NCBI GenBank assembly: GCA_030715195.1
Contig: JAUYVI010000002.1
Coordinates: forward strand, 124,001-188,000
Reading direction: 5' to 3'
From: Dongia sedimenti
Lineage (GTDB): Bacteria > Pseudomonadota > Alphaproteobacteria > Dongiales > Dongiaceae
Length of the DNA: 64,000 nucleotides
How positions within the stretch are numbered: the first letter of the stretch is position 1; every line of letters starts with the position of its first letter. The notes beneath the pieces are model-generated. The model saw only the letters and a program-made list of their open reading frames with translations. It did no database searches and had not been told where the DNA came from. A program made the translations under genes and the position numbers. Positions 1 to 8,902 of this stretch are shown here, piece after piece.

Positions 1-2
1 TG

Positions 3-3000
3 CCGGCGCAGTTCAACAACGCCAACGAGATCGAGATCTCCCGCCGCATCGACCGCGGCATGGGGTCGAGCTACAAGGTCAACGGCTCGGAAGCCCGCGC
101 CCGCGATGTGCAGATCCTGTTCGCCGACGTCTCGTCCGGCGCGCATTCGACCGCCTTGGTCAGCCAAGGCCGGATCGGCGCCATCATCAACGCCAAGCCG
201 ATCGACCGCCGCTCGCTGCTCGAAGAGGCGGCCGGCATCACCGGCCTGCATTCGCGCCGGCATGAGGCCGAGCTGCGCCTGAAAGCGGCGGAGGCCAATC
301 TCTCCCGGCTCGACGACGTGATCGTCACCCTGGAGAGCCAGCTCGCCGCGCTGAAGAAGCAGGCGCGCCAGGCGACCCGCTATCGCAACCTGCAGGACCA
401 TATCCGCCGCGCCGAGGCGACCCTGTCGCATCTGCACTGGCTGGACGCGACCTCGCGCAAGGAGCACGCCGACTCTGCGCTGCAGAACGCGGAAGCCGCC
501 GTCGTGACCTTCACGGAAAGCGCCGCGGTCGCCGCGACCCAGCAGGCCGAGGCCGCCGCCTCCCTGCCCGCTTTGCGCCAGAGCGAGGCCGAGGCCTCGG
601 CCGAGCTGCAGCACCTCACCATCAGCCACGCCAATCTCGGCCGCGAGGAAGAGCGCGTCGCCGCGGAGCTGGCCGGCAGGCAGCAGCAGCTCCAGGACAA
701 CGACACGGACACGGCGCGGGCCCAGCAGCTCGCCGCCGATGCGGCGGAGGCGGCCGCGCGCCTCACCGCCGAGGCGGCCGAGATCGACGAGACCACCGCC
801 AGCGAGGCCGCGATCGCCGAGGAAGCGGCGCGCGCGGTCATCGCCGCCAATGCCGATCTCGAGGAATGCGAGAGCGAGCTGGCGCAATTGACCGGCGCGG
901 TCGCCGAGGGCGAGGCGCAGCTTTCCGCGCTCAACCGCCGGGTCAACGACTTCACCCACCGGCTGGAGCAGCTGCAGCGCCGCCGCGAGGATGCCGAGGC
1001 CGAGCTCGCGCGGCTGCGCGAAGAGATCGCCAACGACGCCGAGATCCAGACCGCGCGCGCGGCCTTGGCCGCGGCGGAAGCCCAGCTCGAAGCCGACCAA
1101 GCGGCGCTGACCCAGACCGAGGCGGCCCGCGCCACCGCTTCCGCCAAGGAAATCGAACGCCGCGAGGCGCATCAGGCACTGACGGCAGAGCGCGGCAAGC
1201 TGCAGGCCGAGGCCGATGCGCTGGCCTCGATCTTCGCCGGCAGCGATTCCGACATGTGGCCGCCGCTGATCGACGCGCTCTCGGTGGCGCCGGGTTATGA
1301 GCAGGCGCTCGGTGTGGCGCTGGGCGAAGATCTGCAGGTTTCCACCGATGCCGGCGCGCCGGTGCATTGGCGCGATGTCGGCACGGATCCGGCGGCATTG
1401 GCGCTGCCCGGCGGCCTGCCGCTTCTCTCGGAATTCGTCACCGGTTCATCGGCCCTGCTGCGGCGCCTCAACCAGATCGGCATCGCGCCGGACGAGGCGA
1501 CCGGACGCGCGCTCGCTGCCGAGCTGAAGCAGGGCCAGCGCCTGGTGACGCGCGACGGCGCGATGTGGCGCTGGGACGGCTACACGGTCGCGACCGAAGC
1601 GGCGACCGCCGCCGCGACCCGCCTGCGGCAGCGCAACCGGCTCATCGAGCTGACCGGGCAGCTGACCGACGGTCTGCCGGTGTTCGAGGCGAGCGCCGCG
1701 GATCTCGCCTGGTTCAAGGAAGAATCCGCCGCCCTCACCGAGCGGGAGAAGGCGGCGCGCCAGGCCCTGCAGGTCGCCTATAACGCGGCCCGCCAGGCGC
1801 GCGATGAAGCGGACCGCGCCGAGAAGCGCGCCATCGACAAGAACGCGCGGATTGCGGCACTCGAGCAGGCGGTCGCCGGCATCGCCAGCGACACCGAGGA
1901 AGCGCAGGCGCAGAGCGCCGCCGTGCAGGAGGAGCTCGCCGCCCTCCCCGACCTGCAGATCGCCCGCGACCGCGCCGGCGAACTCCGGCCGATCCTGGCC
2001 GAGCGCCGCGCCAAGCTGATCGAATGCCGCTCCGCCAGCGACCGCCTGCAGCGCGAGGCCGAGGCCCGCGCCCGCCGGCGCAGCGCGGTCGATCAGGAGG
2101 TCGCCTCCTGGAACGCGCGCGCGTCCCAGGCCGAGCGGCACCTGACCGATCTGGCCGAGCGCCGCGAGACGATCGCCGCCGAGATCACCCGGCTGGAGAC
2201 CGAGCCCGCGCGCATTGCCGGCGAGCGTGCGCGCCTGTTCGACCTGATCGCCGCCGCCGAAGAGAAGCGCCAACTCGCCGCCGACATGCTGGCCGAAGCG
2301 GAATCCGCGCTGAGCGTCGCCGACCGGACCTTGAAGACCGAGGAGCATCGCCTGGCCGAGGCCCGCGAGAACCGGGTCCGCGCCGAGGCCATGGTCGCGC
2401 AGGCGACCGAGGCCGCCGAAACGCTCGCCACGCATATCCGCGAGAAGCTGGAATGCGCGCCGGAGCAGGTGCTGGAGCTGGCCGAGCTCGATCCCGGCGA
2501 GCCTTTGCCCGACCATGCCTCGACCGAGGCCAAGGTGCAGCGACTCCTCCGCGAGCGCGAGAATATCGGTCCGGTCAACCTGCGCGCCGAAGCGGAAGCG
2601 ACCGAGCTCGACCAGCAGCTGGCCGGGATGCAGACCGAGCGCTCCGACCTCATCAACGCGATCTCGCGGCTGCGCCAGGGCATCAACAGCCTGAACCGCG
2701 AGGGGCGCGAGCGCCTGTTGGCGGCGTTCGAGCTGGTGAACGGCCATTTCGAGCAGCTGTTCACGCGCCTGTTCGGCGGCGGCAAGGCGATGCTGCGCCT
2801 GACCGAGTCGGAAGATCCGCTGGAAGCCGGGCTCGAGATCATGGCCTCGCCGCCGGGCAAGAAGATGCAGGTCATGTCGCTGCTCTCGGGCGGCGAGCAG
2901 GCCCTCACGGCCCTGGCCCTGCTGTTCGCGGTGTTCCTGGTCAATCCGGCGCCGATCTGCGTGCTGGACGAGGTCGACGCGCCGCTGGACGACGCCAATG

Positions 3001-3191
3001 TCGAGCGCTTCTGCGACCTCGTCGACGAGCTCGCCCGGCAGACCGGCACGCGGTTCCTGGTGATCACCCACCACCGCCTCACCATGGCCCGGATGGACCG
3101 CCTGTTCGGCGTCACCATGGCCGAGCGCGGAGTCTCGCAACTGGTCTCGGTCGACCTCCAGGGAGTGGACCTGCTGAAGGCCGCGTCTTAA
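3..3191 (+). CDS. smc: Chromosome segregation protein SMC (5' truncated by window edge)
   Basis: SMC is the condensin ATPase that loops and organises DNA with ScpA/ScpB during chromosome segregation. The frame is open from the first bases, so the N-terminal head with Walker A lies upstream, probably some 90-100 residues; about 1062 residues are visible. The visible part starts in the conserved head (RIDRGMGSSY, then LLEEAAGI near bases 220-240). It continues through a long Ala/Glu/Arg-rich coiled coil, a globular hinge at about 1230-1620 and a returning coiled coil. It ends in the C-terminal head with the ABC signature LLSGGEQAL at about 2880 and Walker B VLDEVDAPLDD at about 2960. Ends with TAA. 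Large frames on the opposite strand here are codon-bias shadows. Confidence 0.96.
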   Translation, partial: PAQFNNANEIEISRRIDRGMGSSYKVNGSEARARDVQILFADVSSGAHSTALVSQGRIGAIINAKPIDRRSLLEEAAGITGLHSRRHEAELRLKAAEANLSRLDDVIVTLESQLAALKKQARQATRYRNLQDHIRRAEATLSHLHWLDATSRKEHADSALQNAEAAVVTFTESAAVAATQQAEAAASLPALRQSEAEASAELQHLTISHANLGREEERVAAELAGRQQQLQDNDTDTARAQQLAADAAEAAARLTAEAAEIDETTASEAAIAEEAARAVIAANADLEECESELAQLTGAVAEGEAQLSALNRRVNDFTHRLEQLQRRREDAEAELARLREEIANDAEIQTARAALAAAEAQLEADQAALTQTEAARATASAKEIERREAHQALTAERGKLQAEADALASIFAGSDSDMWPPLIDALSVAPGYEQALGVALGEDLQVSTDAGAPVHWRDVGTDPAALALPGGLPLLSEFVTGSSALLRRLNQIGIAPDEATGRALAAELKQGQRLVTRDGAMWRWDGYTVATEAATAAATRLRQRNRLIELTGQLTDGLPVFEASAADLAWFKEESAALTEREKAARQALQVAYNAARQARDEADRAEKRAIDKNARIAALEQAVAGIASDTEEAQAQSAAVQEELAALPDLQIARDRAGELRPILAERRAKLIECRSASDRLQREAEARARRRSAVDQEVASWNARASQAERHLTDLAERRETIAAEITRLETEPARIAGERARLFDLIAAAEEKRQLAADMLAEAESALSVADRTLKTEEHRLAEARENRVRAEAMVAQATEAAETLATHIREKLECAPEQVLELAELDPGEPLPDHASTEAKVQRLLRERENIGPVNLRAEAEATELDQQLAGMQTERSDLINAISRLRQGINSLNREGRERLLAAFELVNGHFEQLFTRLFGGGKAMLRLTESEDPLEAGLEIMASPPGKKMQVMSLLSGGEQALTALALLFAVFLVNPAPICVLDEVDAPLDDANVERFCDLVDELARQTGTRFLVITHHRLTMARMDRLFGVTMAERGVSQLVSVDLQGVDLLKAAS

Positions 3192-3262
3192 CCCTTCCGC
3201 GCCCGCTGTTTTCCAGGCATTTTCTCCGCCTCGTCAAAGGCTTAGCCGGGGGCGAATCAAAC

Positions 3263-3291
3263 TTGACGTGTGTAGGGCGTTTACCTATGTT
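3263..3291 (+). promoter_or_regulatory. Sigma-70 type promoter of the F0 ATP synthase operon
   Basis: TTGACG (3263-3268) is followed after 17 bases by TATGTT (3286-3291), a near-consensus -35/-10 pair. It lies in the 181-base gap between smc and atpI, about 80 bases upstream of the atpI start. No clear intrinsic terminator for smc is visible in the same gap. Confidence 0.6.
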
Positions 3292-3372
3292 GCGCGCGCT
3301 CACGGCGGGGCGACTGGCGTGGGTGTCCTGTAGCAGTGCGTACGTCTCGGAGCATCGCTTGAGGATCGGCAG

Positions 3373-3687
3373 ATGACCGAGAAGGAGCCAGCCAACCTCG
3401 ACTCGCTCGACGCGAAGCTCAAAGCGGCGCGAGAGCGAAATCGGGGTCCCGGCGAGGCCTCCGGACCGTCCCAAGGGGCGTCCGGATTGGCGTACGGATC
3501 CCGCCTGTCGGTGGAGATCATCGCCAGCCTTCTCGCGGGCTTGTTTATCGGCTGGGTGATCGATCACTTCGCCGGCACAGGCCCGCTTTTCATGCTGGTC
3601 TTCATGTTCCTGGGCATCGGGTTGGGCGTCTTCAACGTGATGCGCATCTCGCGGCGGCAGCAGGACGAAGAAAACAAAGAGCAATGA
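3373..3687 (+). CDS. atpI: ATP synthase accessory protein AtpI
   Basis: Small membrane protein of 104 residues at the head of the F0 operon. In the family AtpI assists assembly of the c-ring and is not part of the finished enzyme. The sequence has a charged N-terminal half (about residues 1-45) and then two hydrophobic segments (about 49-67 and 72-90) ending in a basic/acidic tail. This matches the alphaproteobacterial AtpI layout. It is followed after 42 bases by atpB on the same strand. Identification rests on the two-helix pattern and on position; sequence conservation in this family is low. Confidence 0.85.
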   Translation: MTEKEPANLDSLDAKLKAARERNRGPGEASGPSQGASGLAYGSRLSVEIIASLLAGLFIGWVIDHFAGTGPLFMLVFMFLGIGLGVFNVMRISRRQQDEENKEQ

Positions 3688-3729
3688 GCGCCTGCCGCAT
3701 CGGGCGCTCGGGACAGCCGGGGACGAAAA

Positions 3730-4497
3730 TTGGCCGAAGGTCACCACTCACCGCTTGAGCAGTTTCAGGTCCACACGCTCGTTCCGCTGAAGATCGGCGG
3801 CGTGGACGTCTCCTTCACCAACGCCTCGCTGGTGATGGTGGCGGTGGCGGTGTTCATCACCGTCTTCATGCTGGCCGGCATGAGCAAGCGCGCGGTGGTG
3901 CCGGGGCGGTTCCAGGGCGCGGTCGAGTTCTTCCACGACTATGTGCACGGGCTGATCAACGAGAACATCGGCGCCGCCGGCCGCAAGTATTTCCCCTTCG
4001 TGTTCACGATCTTCATCTTCATCCTGTTCCTGAACCTGGTCGGCCTGGTGCCCTCCAGCCCGACCAGCCTGGTCTTCACCGTGACCAGCCACATCATCGT
4101 GACCTTCGCGATGGCGGCGGTGGTGTTCCTGCTCGCGACCGTCGTCGGCTTCATGCACCACGGCGTGCACTTCCTCTCCTTCTTCGTGCCGAAGGGCGTC
4201 CCGGCCTGGCTGCTGCCGCTGATGGTGCCGATCGAGGTGATGTCCTACTTCATCCGCCCGATCACCCTCTCGGTGCGGTTGTTCGCCAACATGGTGGCGG
4301 GCCACGTGATGCTGGCGGTGATCGGCGGCTTCGTGTTCAGCCTCGGCGCCGCGTTCTTCATCGTGCCGGGCCTCATCCCGCTGGCGGCGATCGTCGCGAT
4401 CTTCGCGCTCGAGCTGCTGATCGCCTGCCTGCAGGCCTATGTCTTCGCGACGCTGACCTGCATCTATCTCAACGACGCCATCCACATGGCGCATTGA
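3730..4497 (+). CDS. atpB: F0F1 ATP synthase subunit a
   Basis: Membrane subunit a of the ATP synthase forms the two proton half-channels against the c-ring. The 255-residue protein has about five or six hydrophobic helices. The essential arginine is in SVRLFANMVAGH (R183), next to the usual helix. Further conserved polar positions are in FALELLIACLQAYVF near the C-terminus. The start is a TTG at 3730, preceded by GGGGA at about 3719-3723; no in-frame ATG with a better site is present close by. It sits between atpI and atpE in the F0 operon. Confidence 0.96.
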   Translation: MAEGHHSPLEQFQVHTLVPLKIGGVDVSFTNASLVMVAVAVFITVFMLAGMSKRAVVPGRFQGAVEFFHDYVHGLINENIGAAGRKYFPFVFTIFIFILFLNLVGLVPSSPTSLVFTVTSHIIVTFAMAAVVFLLATVVGFMHHGVHFLSFFVPKGVPAWLLPLMVPIEVMSYFIRPITLSVRLFANMVAGHVMLAVIGGFVFSLGAAFFIVPGLIPLAAIVAIFALELLIACLQAYVFATLTCIYLNDAIHMAH

Positions 4498-4543
4498 TCG
4501 CAAACCACTCAACTACTCTCTCCAAGCAAAAAGGGACGCTAAA

Positions 4544-4768
4544 ATGGATATCGAAGCTGCAAAACTGGTTGGCGCGGGTCTCGCGGTTCTGGCCCTCGCC
4601 GGTGCCGGTATCGGTCTCGGCGTGATGTTCGGCCACTACATGGAAGGCGCGATGCGCAATCCGGAAGCCCAGGCCAAGCTGCGCGTCCAGCCGATGGTCG
4701 CCTTCGCGCTGATCGAAGCCACCGGCCTGATCGGCTTCGTCGTCTCGATGATCATCCTGTTCAGCTAA
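4544..4768 (+). CDS. atpE: F0F1 ATP synthase subunit c
   Basis: 74-residue hairpin of two transmembrane helices that forms the rotating c-ring. Helix 1 carries the glycine-rich packing motif (GAGIGLG). The loop holds RNPEAQ. Helix 2 carries the ion-binding carboxylate E58 in FALIEATGL. An AAAAGGGA ribosome binding site lies about 8 bases before the ATG. No sodium-type ligand set is obvious, so a proton-driven enzyme is the simplest reading. Confidence 0.97.
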   Translation: MDIEAAKLVGAGLAVLALAGAGIGLGVMFGHYMEGAMRNPEAQAKLRVQPMVAFALIEATGLIGFVVSMIILFS

Positions 4769-4802
4769 TCAGGATTCTTCATCTCGCGACGAGGTAGGCG
4801 AC

Positions 4803-5294
4803 ATGCCGCAGTTTGATCCGACGTTCTGGGCACCACAGCTGTTCTGGCTGGTGATCGTCACGACCGTGCTGTTCCTGGTGATGTGGAAGGTGACCCTGCC
4901 GCGGGTCGATGCGGTCATCACCGACCGCCAGGACCGGATCGCCGGCAACCTGCAGAAGGCGGAGACCCTGAAGGGCGAGGCGGAAAGCGCCCTCGCCGCC
5001 TATCAGAAGTCGATCGCCGACGCCCGGGCCGCGGCCCAGGCGGAGCATGCCAAGGCGGCGGCCGCGATCGCCGCGGAAAGCGCCAAGCGCGAAGCCGTGT
5101 TCGGCAAGCGCCTGGGGGATGAGGAAGCGGCGGCCGAAGCCAACATCGCGGCCGCGCGCTCGGCGGCGATGGCGCAGGTGAAGCCGATCGCAATCGACCT
5201 CGCCCAGACCATCACCGAGAAGCTGGTCGGCACCAAGGTCGGCGCCGACGCCGCGTCGAGCGCCGTCGAAGCCGCCGCGAAGGAGCGTGCCTGA
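4803..5294 (+). CDS. atpF': F0F1 ATP synthase subunit b'
   Basis: 163-residue peripheral-stalk subunit. It has one N-terminal membrane helix (about residues 13-33) and a long charged Ala/Glu/Lys-rich coiled coil that reaches F1. Paired b' and b genes are typical of alphaproteobacteria and phototrophs, where the stalk is a heterodimer. Its TGA overlaps the ATG of the next gene by one base (TGATG at 5292-5296), which suggests translational coupling. It is called b' because it is the first of the pair and lacks the longer N-terminal extension of the second. Confidence 0.92.
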   Translation: MPQFDPTFWAPQLFWLVIVTTVLFLVMWKVTLPRVDAVITDRQDRIAGNLQKAETLKGEAESALAAYQKSIADARAAAQAEHAKAAAAIAAESAKREAVFGKRLGDEEAAAEANIAAARSAAMAQVKPIAIDLAQTITEKLVGTKVGADAASSAVEAAAKERA

Positions 5295-5833
5295 TGGAGC
5301 AGGAAACCACCCAGTCCACCGAGCAGGCACCGGAAGCCGAGCACGGCGGCATCCTGGCGAACCCGGAGCTCTGGGTCGTCGTCGGCTTCATCATCTTCCT
5401 GGTGGTCGCCGGCCCCAAGGTCTGGAAGATGATCGTGACCGGCCTCGACCAGCGCGCGATCCGGATCAAGGGCCAGCTCGACGAGGCGCAGAAGCTCCGC
5501 GACGAGGCCCAGGCGCTGCTGAACGAGTATCAGCGCCGCCAGAAGGAAGCCGCCCAGGAAGCGGCCGGCATCGCCGCCGCCGCCCAGGACCTGGCCGCCC
5601 ACCACACCAAGGACGCGATGGCGGCGCTCGAGGCGAGCATGGCCCGCCGCGAGAAGTTGGCGCTGGAGAAGATCGCCCAGGCCGAGGCCCATGCCACCGC
5701 CGAAGTCCGCCGCGAGGCGGTCGAGGTGGCGACCGCCGCGACCCGCAAGCTCCTGGCCCAGGCCCTCACCGACGACCGCGCGACCGCGCTGGTCGATCAG
5801 TCGATCAAGGAACTGGACCGCAAGCTGCACTGA
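5294..5833 (+). CDS. atpF: F0F1 ATP synthase subunit b
   Basis: 179-residue partner of subunit b' in the peripheral stalk. It has a polar N-terminal extension (about 20 residues rich in Glu and Gln), one membrane helix (about 23-44, PELWVVVGF), then a long coiled coil with GQLDEAQKLRDEA and a C-terminal region that would contact the delta subunit. It is the last gene of the operon and is followed by a strong terminator. The F1 genes (atpH-A-G-D-C) do not follow, as is usual for the split arrangement in this group. Confidence 0.94.
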   Translation: MEQETTQSTEQAPEAEHGGILANPELWVVVGFIIFLVVAGPKVWKMIVTGLDQRAIRIKGQLDEAQKLRDEAQALLNEYQRRQKEAAQEAAGIAAAAQDLAAHHTKDAMAALEASMARREKLALEKIAQAEAHATAEVRREAVEVATAATRKLLAQALTDDRATALVDQSIKELDRKLH

Positions 5834-5858
5834 GCTGCGGTTGGGTTTGAGATACGGA

Positions 5859-5884
5859 ACGGCGCCCTCGCGGGCGCCGTTTTC
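5859..5884 (+). terminator. Rho-independent terminator of the F0 ATP synthase operon
   Basis: A perfect 9-bp stem (5859-5867 with 5872-5880, core ACGGCGCCC/GGGCGCCGT) has a TCGC loop and is followed by TTTTCGTTT. It starts 25 bases after the atpF stop. The T-run lies only on the + side, so it ends the atp operon rather than the converging gene. Confidence 0.88.
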
Positions 5885-5926
5885 GTTTGTGCGGCCGGCA
5901 GACGGTGCTGGATCTGGCGCTCCGCC

Positions 5927-6496
5927 CTACCCCGCTGCGATCGCCCGCAGCTTCAGCCCCAACGCGACCAGCGCGGCGCCGAAGATCAGGGTGTAGAGGC
6001 CGAGCCACCAGGTCAGCACCACCGCGCCGATCAAGGGACCGGCCGCCAGCACGATGCCGAGCACGACCGAGGCGAGGCCGCCAATCACCAAAGGCCATTT
6101 GCCGTCACGCCGGTGGTTGATCGCGGTGCCGATCATCAGCGCGCCGGTGACGATCGCCCAGGCGCCGATCAGCAGCATGAAGGTGAAGATGGTGATGGTC
6201 GGGAACAGCAGCATGACCACGCCGACCAGGACGTTGAACAGGCTCTCGGCCACGAGCAAGCCCCAGCGCTCGCGCCGCTGGCCGGCCATCACCGCGGAGA
6301 TCAGCCCGAAGATCCCGTCCGCCAGCATGTAGACGGCGAACACCCAGATCAGCGAGAGGATGGTGACGCCCGGCGCCAGGACCGCGATCACCCCGAACAC
6401 GATCCCGCAGACGCCGCGCAGCACGATCAGCCACCAGATTCCGGCGAACGGGGCGCTGCCGCGGTCGATCGGTCCGCTGTGAACGTCGGTGCTCAT
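5927..6496 (-). CDS. HdeD-family (DUF308) membrane protein
   Basis: 189-residue inner-membrane protein with six regularly spaced hydrophobic segments, the pattern of the HdeD/DUF308 family. Enterobacterial HdeD belongs to acid-stress genes, but the molecular role is unknown. A repeated internal pattern (GIVFGVIAVLAPG early, GLASVVLGIVLAAGP late) shows the typical duplicated three-helix unit. The ATG at 6496 has AGGAGTGAG just upstream. A general-stress-type promoter precedes it. It converges with the atp operon. Confidence 0.85.
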   Translation of the reverse strand: MSTDVHSGPIDRGSAPFAGIWWLIVLRGVCGIVFGVIAVLAPGVTILSLIWVFAVYMLADGIFGLISAVMAGQRRERWGLLVAESLFNVLVGVVMLLFPTITIFTFMLLIGAWAIVTGALMIGTAINHRRDGKWPLVIGGLASVVLGIVLAAGPLIGAVVLTWWLGLYTLIFGAALVALGLKLRAIAAG

Positions 6497-6528
6497 GGCT
6501 CACTCCTGTGCCGGTCCGTCCGTGACCG

Positions 6529-6554
6529 AACGCGGCGGCGGGGTTTTCTGTTCC
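6529..6554 (-). promoter_or_regulatory. Sigma-EcfG type general stress promoter upstream of the HdeD-family gene
   Basis: Read on the minus strand, GGAAC (6550-6554) is followed after 17 bases by CGTT (6529-6532). This matches the GGAAC-N16/17-CGTT pattern of alphaproteobacterial EcfG sigma factors. It ends about 32 bases before the start codon at 6496, a normal leader length. The match is exact, but short motifs can arise by chance; the stress-type gene downstream raises its likelihood. Confidence 0.6.
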
Positions 6555-6591
6555 GAGTGGGCCGATGGCACTGGATCTAAAGCATCACCGC

Positions 6592-6720
6592 TGCAGTGCC
6601 CCCCTCTCACTCCCCCCTGAAGGGGGGAGAAGAAGGCGAGATCGAGAGACGAAATCTGCCAACGGTACTCGGTGATAAGCCTCCCCCTCTTCAGGGGGGA
6701 GGTTGGAGGGGGGCATTGCA
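6592..6720. repeat. Paired inverted intergenic repeat, family 1 (copy 1)
   Basis: Two head-to-head copies of a roughly 41-base GC-rich palindromic unit fill the gap between two genes. The left arm (6592-6632) begins TGCAGTGCCCCCC and folds around CTCCCCCCTGAAGGGGGGAG. The right arm (6680-6720) is its reverse complement with a few changes, ending GGGGGGCATTGCA. The same architecture recurs at 10113-10282 and 16659-16788. No gene is visible in this 270-base stretch. Confidence 0.85.
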
Positions 6721-6769
6721 GCCGGGAAGCTGCCGATCGGCGCGCGATGAAGGATCCAGCCCAGCGCTT

Positions 6770-8287
6770 CTAAGCCACCCCCGGCACCGCGGCGGCTTCC
6801 GCTTCGACGGCGGCGCGGCGCGGCTTCGGGTGGATGTAGAGCTCTGAACGTTCCTTGCTGAGCGGCATGATCGGTCCGGGCGGGCGGATTTCGTAGACCA
6901 CCTTCTGCTGATGGTCGGCGAACTGGCGGTCGGCGTTGTAGACCCGGTTGAACTTCCAGATCGACTGGATGAAGTTGAACTGGCCTTCCAGCGCCAGCCG
7001 GCCCATCAGCTTCGCCGCCTTGCGCACCACCGCGACCCCGAGATGCTTGCGCGCGATCTCGCGCTGGGTCTCCACCAGCTCGGAATAGAATTCGTGCAGC
7101 GGCAGGGTGGTCGGCAGCACGGCGTGCTGGATGTCGAACAGCCGGTAGTCGTGGGTGGTGAGCTTGCGGGATTCGGTCAACCACAGTTCGGTGCCCGGAT
7201 AGGGCGTCGCCACGGTCAAGTGCACGATGTCGGGAATGCTGGTCGCCCATTCGCGCACGACGGCGAAGCGCTCCTTGTCCCAGCTCGGGTCGGCGATCAG
7301 GTTGATCGCGACCTTGACGCCGATGCTGCGCGCCACATCCAGCGCCTCGTTGTTGGTCCCCATCGAGACGCGCTTGCGGTGCAGCTTCAGCCCCTCGGCG
7401 TCGATCGCTTCCAGGCCGAGGAACAGGTAGCGCAGGCCGAGCTTGCGCCAATAGGCGAACACCTCCTTGTTCTTCAAGAGCACGTCGGCCCGGGTCTCCA
7501 GATAGAAGCGCTTTTTTATGCCGCGCTTCTCGATCTCATGCCCGATCGCGAAACCGTGCTCGGGGTGGATGAAGGCGACGTCATCGACGATGAAGACATT
7601 GGGCTCCTGGATCGAGGCCAGTTCCTCGCCGATCTTCTCCGGCGTGGCGCTGCGATAGCTGCGGCCGTAGAAGGTCCAGGCGCTGCAGAAGGCGCAGTCC
7701 CAGGGACAGCCGCGGGTGAACTCGATCGAGGCGCAGGGGTCGAGCTCGCCGATGAAATACTTGCGCCGGCGCCGCAGCAGGTCGCGCGCCGGCTGATACA
7801 TATCGAGATTTTCCAGCAGCACCGGCGCCGGTCCCTTGCCCTCCAGCGTCACCGCCCCGGGCACGGTCGCGACTTCGCGCTTCGGGATCGCCTTCAGCAG
7901 CAGCTGGGTCGAGAGTTCGCCCTCGCCTTTCAGCACGCAGTCGATGGTGCCGCGGCCATGCTCCAGGAGCTCGTCGGCGATGAAGGAGCCGCTATGGCCG
8001 CCGATGAAGGTGTAGCAATCGGGCAGGCGGCCCTTGACCGCCTTGGCGAGGTCGATGACTTCGGGAACATTGGCGAGATAGTTGAGCGAGAAACCGACCG
8101 CCTCGGGCTTGAAGGTCTTCATCTCCGCGTAGAGCTCGGCGTGGGAGAAGGTCTGCAGGTCGATGATGCGGACCTCGTGACCGGCCATGCGCACTGCCTG
8201 GGCCACCCGCTCCATCCCGAGCGGCTCGAGACGCAGGTAGATCTCGCTGTACATCAGCGGCGACGGATGCACCAAGAGAACGCGCAT
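6770..8287 (-). CDS. hpnR: Radical SAM B12-binding enzyme, probable hopanoid C-3 methylase HpnR
   Basis: 505-residue enzyme with an N-terminal B12-binding Rossmann-like domain (about 1-150) and a radical SAM domain. The cluster motif is CPWDCAFC with C194, C198 and C201. The C-terminal extension ends with a conserved-looking segment (SERSELYIHP). Among B12-radical SAM families the N-terminus (MRVLLVHPSP) and the EFTRGCPWDC context fit HpnR, which uses SAM to methylate ring A of hopanoids at C-3. AAGGAG precedes the ATG. No other hopanoid genes (shc, hpn) are in the window. A different B12-radical SAM methylase remains possible. Confidence 0.75.
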   Translation of the reverse strand: MRVLLVHPSPLMYSEIYLRLEPLGMERVAQAVRMAGHEVRIIDLQTFSHAELYAEMKTFKPEAVGFSLNYLANVPEVIDLAKAVKGRLPDCYTFIGGHSGSFIADELLEHGRGTIDCVLKGEGELSTQLLLKAIPKREVATVPGAVTLEGKGPAPVLLENLDMYQPARDLLRRRRKYFIGELDPCASIEFTRGCPWDCAFCSAWTFYGRSYRSATPEKIGEELASIQEPNVFIVDDVAFIHPEHGFAIGHEIEKRGIKKRFYLETRADVLLKNKEVFAYWRKLGLRYLFLGLEAIDAEGLKLHRKRVSMGTNNEALDVARSIGVKVAINLIADPSWDKERFAVVREWATSIPDIVHLTVATPYPGTELWLTESRKLTTHDYRLFDIQHAVLPTTLPLHEFYSELVETQREIARKHLGVAVVRKAAKLMGRLALEGQFNFIQSIWKFNRVYNADRQFADHQQKVVYEIRPPGPIMPLSKERSELYIHPKPRRAAVEAEAAAVPGVA

Positions 8288-8369
8288 GGCAGCTCCTTGT
8301 TGTCGTGAACGCCTGTCGGTGTACTCGCCTCCGGAACTCGAAATGGGCCGCCGCCGGATCTGGTGTCGT

Positions 8370-8867
8370 TCAGCTCAGGAAGCGGCGCTGTGGTGTCTCG
8401 GTCTCGCTCAAGAGTGCCACCACCAGGGCGCTGAAGGCCAGCAGGAACAATGCGGCACTGACCGCGTGGCCGGCCTCCCAGCGGTCCCGGAAGCGCATCC
8501 AATTGTCGGGCAAGGTCTCGGGAGTCCAGGCATTGAGCGCGGTGTTGACCGGATCGACCCAGCCGAACCAGACGCCGAGGGCCGCCGTGGCGCAAAGCGC
8601 CGCCAGCAGGGTGAGCACGCGCGCCGCTTTCCAGCTCCGAATCTGGGCGAAGACGATCCAGGTGGTGGCAATCGCCGTCACCTCGATGACCGCGCCGACC
8701 ACGCCGAAGGCGACGTAGACGTTGTGCTGCAGGGTCAGCCATTCCGGCCCGGTGAGCTTGACCTTCCCCGGATATTCCAGGGCATGGCAGAAGGTCATGC
8801 CGAGCGTCAGCGCGACCAGCAGCAGATTCACGAAACGAACGAATTTCAGCAGCATCTCCCCGCCCAC
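8370..8867 (-). CDS. DUF1772-type four-helix membrane protein
   Basis: 165-residue protein with four hydrophobic segments (about 8-26, 50-70, 80-102 and 138-158) and conserved-looking polar residues between them (HALEYPGK, and NxW/RDRWEAGH before the last helix). This resembles the DUF1772/anthrone-oxygenase-like family, often annotated as integral membrane protein of unknown role. It lies 82 bases upstream of the hopanoid methylase gene on the same strand and downstream of an aminotransferase, so the three may be co-transcribed. The start may be GTG at 8867 or ATG at 8855; the ribosome binding site does not decide between them. Confidence 0.65.
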   Translation of the reverse strand: MGGEMLLKFVRFVNLLLVALTLGMTFCHALEYPGKVKLTGPEWLTLQHNVYVAFGVVGAVIEVTAIATTWIVFAQIRSWKAARVLTLLAALCATAALGVWFGWVDPVNTALNAWTPETLPDNWMRFRDRWEAGHAVSAALFLLAFSALVVALLSETETPQRRFLS

Positions 8868-8902
8868 CCTCGGTTAGCTCCGAGGGCGGAGGGGCCGAGG
8901 CA

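Noticed and set aside
1446-3140. 564-codon open frame on the minus strand inside smc
   Set aside because: Antisense shadow of the SMC coiled coil and head; no domain and no ribosome binding site.
6770-8287. Mg-protoporphyrin monomethyl ester cyclase (BchE) or HpnJ reading of the radical SAM gene
   Set aside because: The N-terminus and the region around the cluster motif fit HpnR better, and no chlorophyll genes are present. HpnJ has a different N-terminal motif as I know it.
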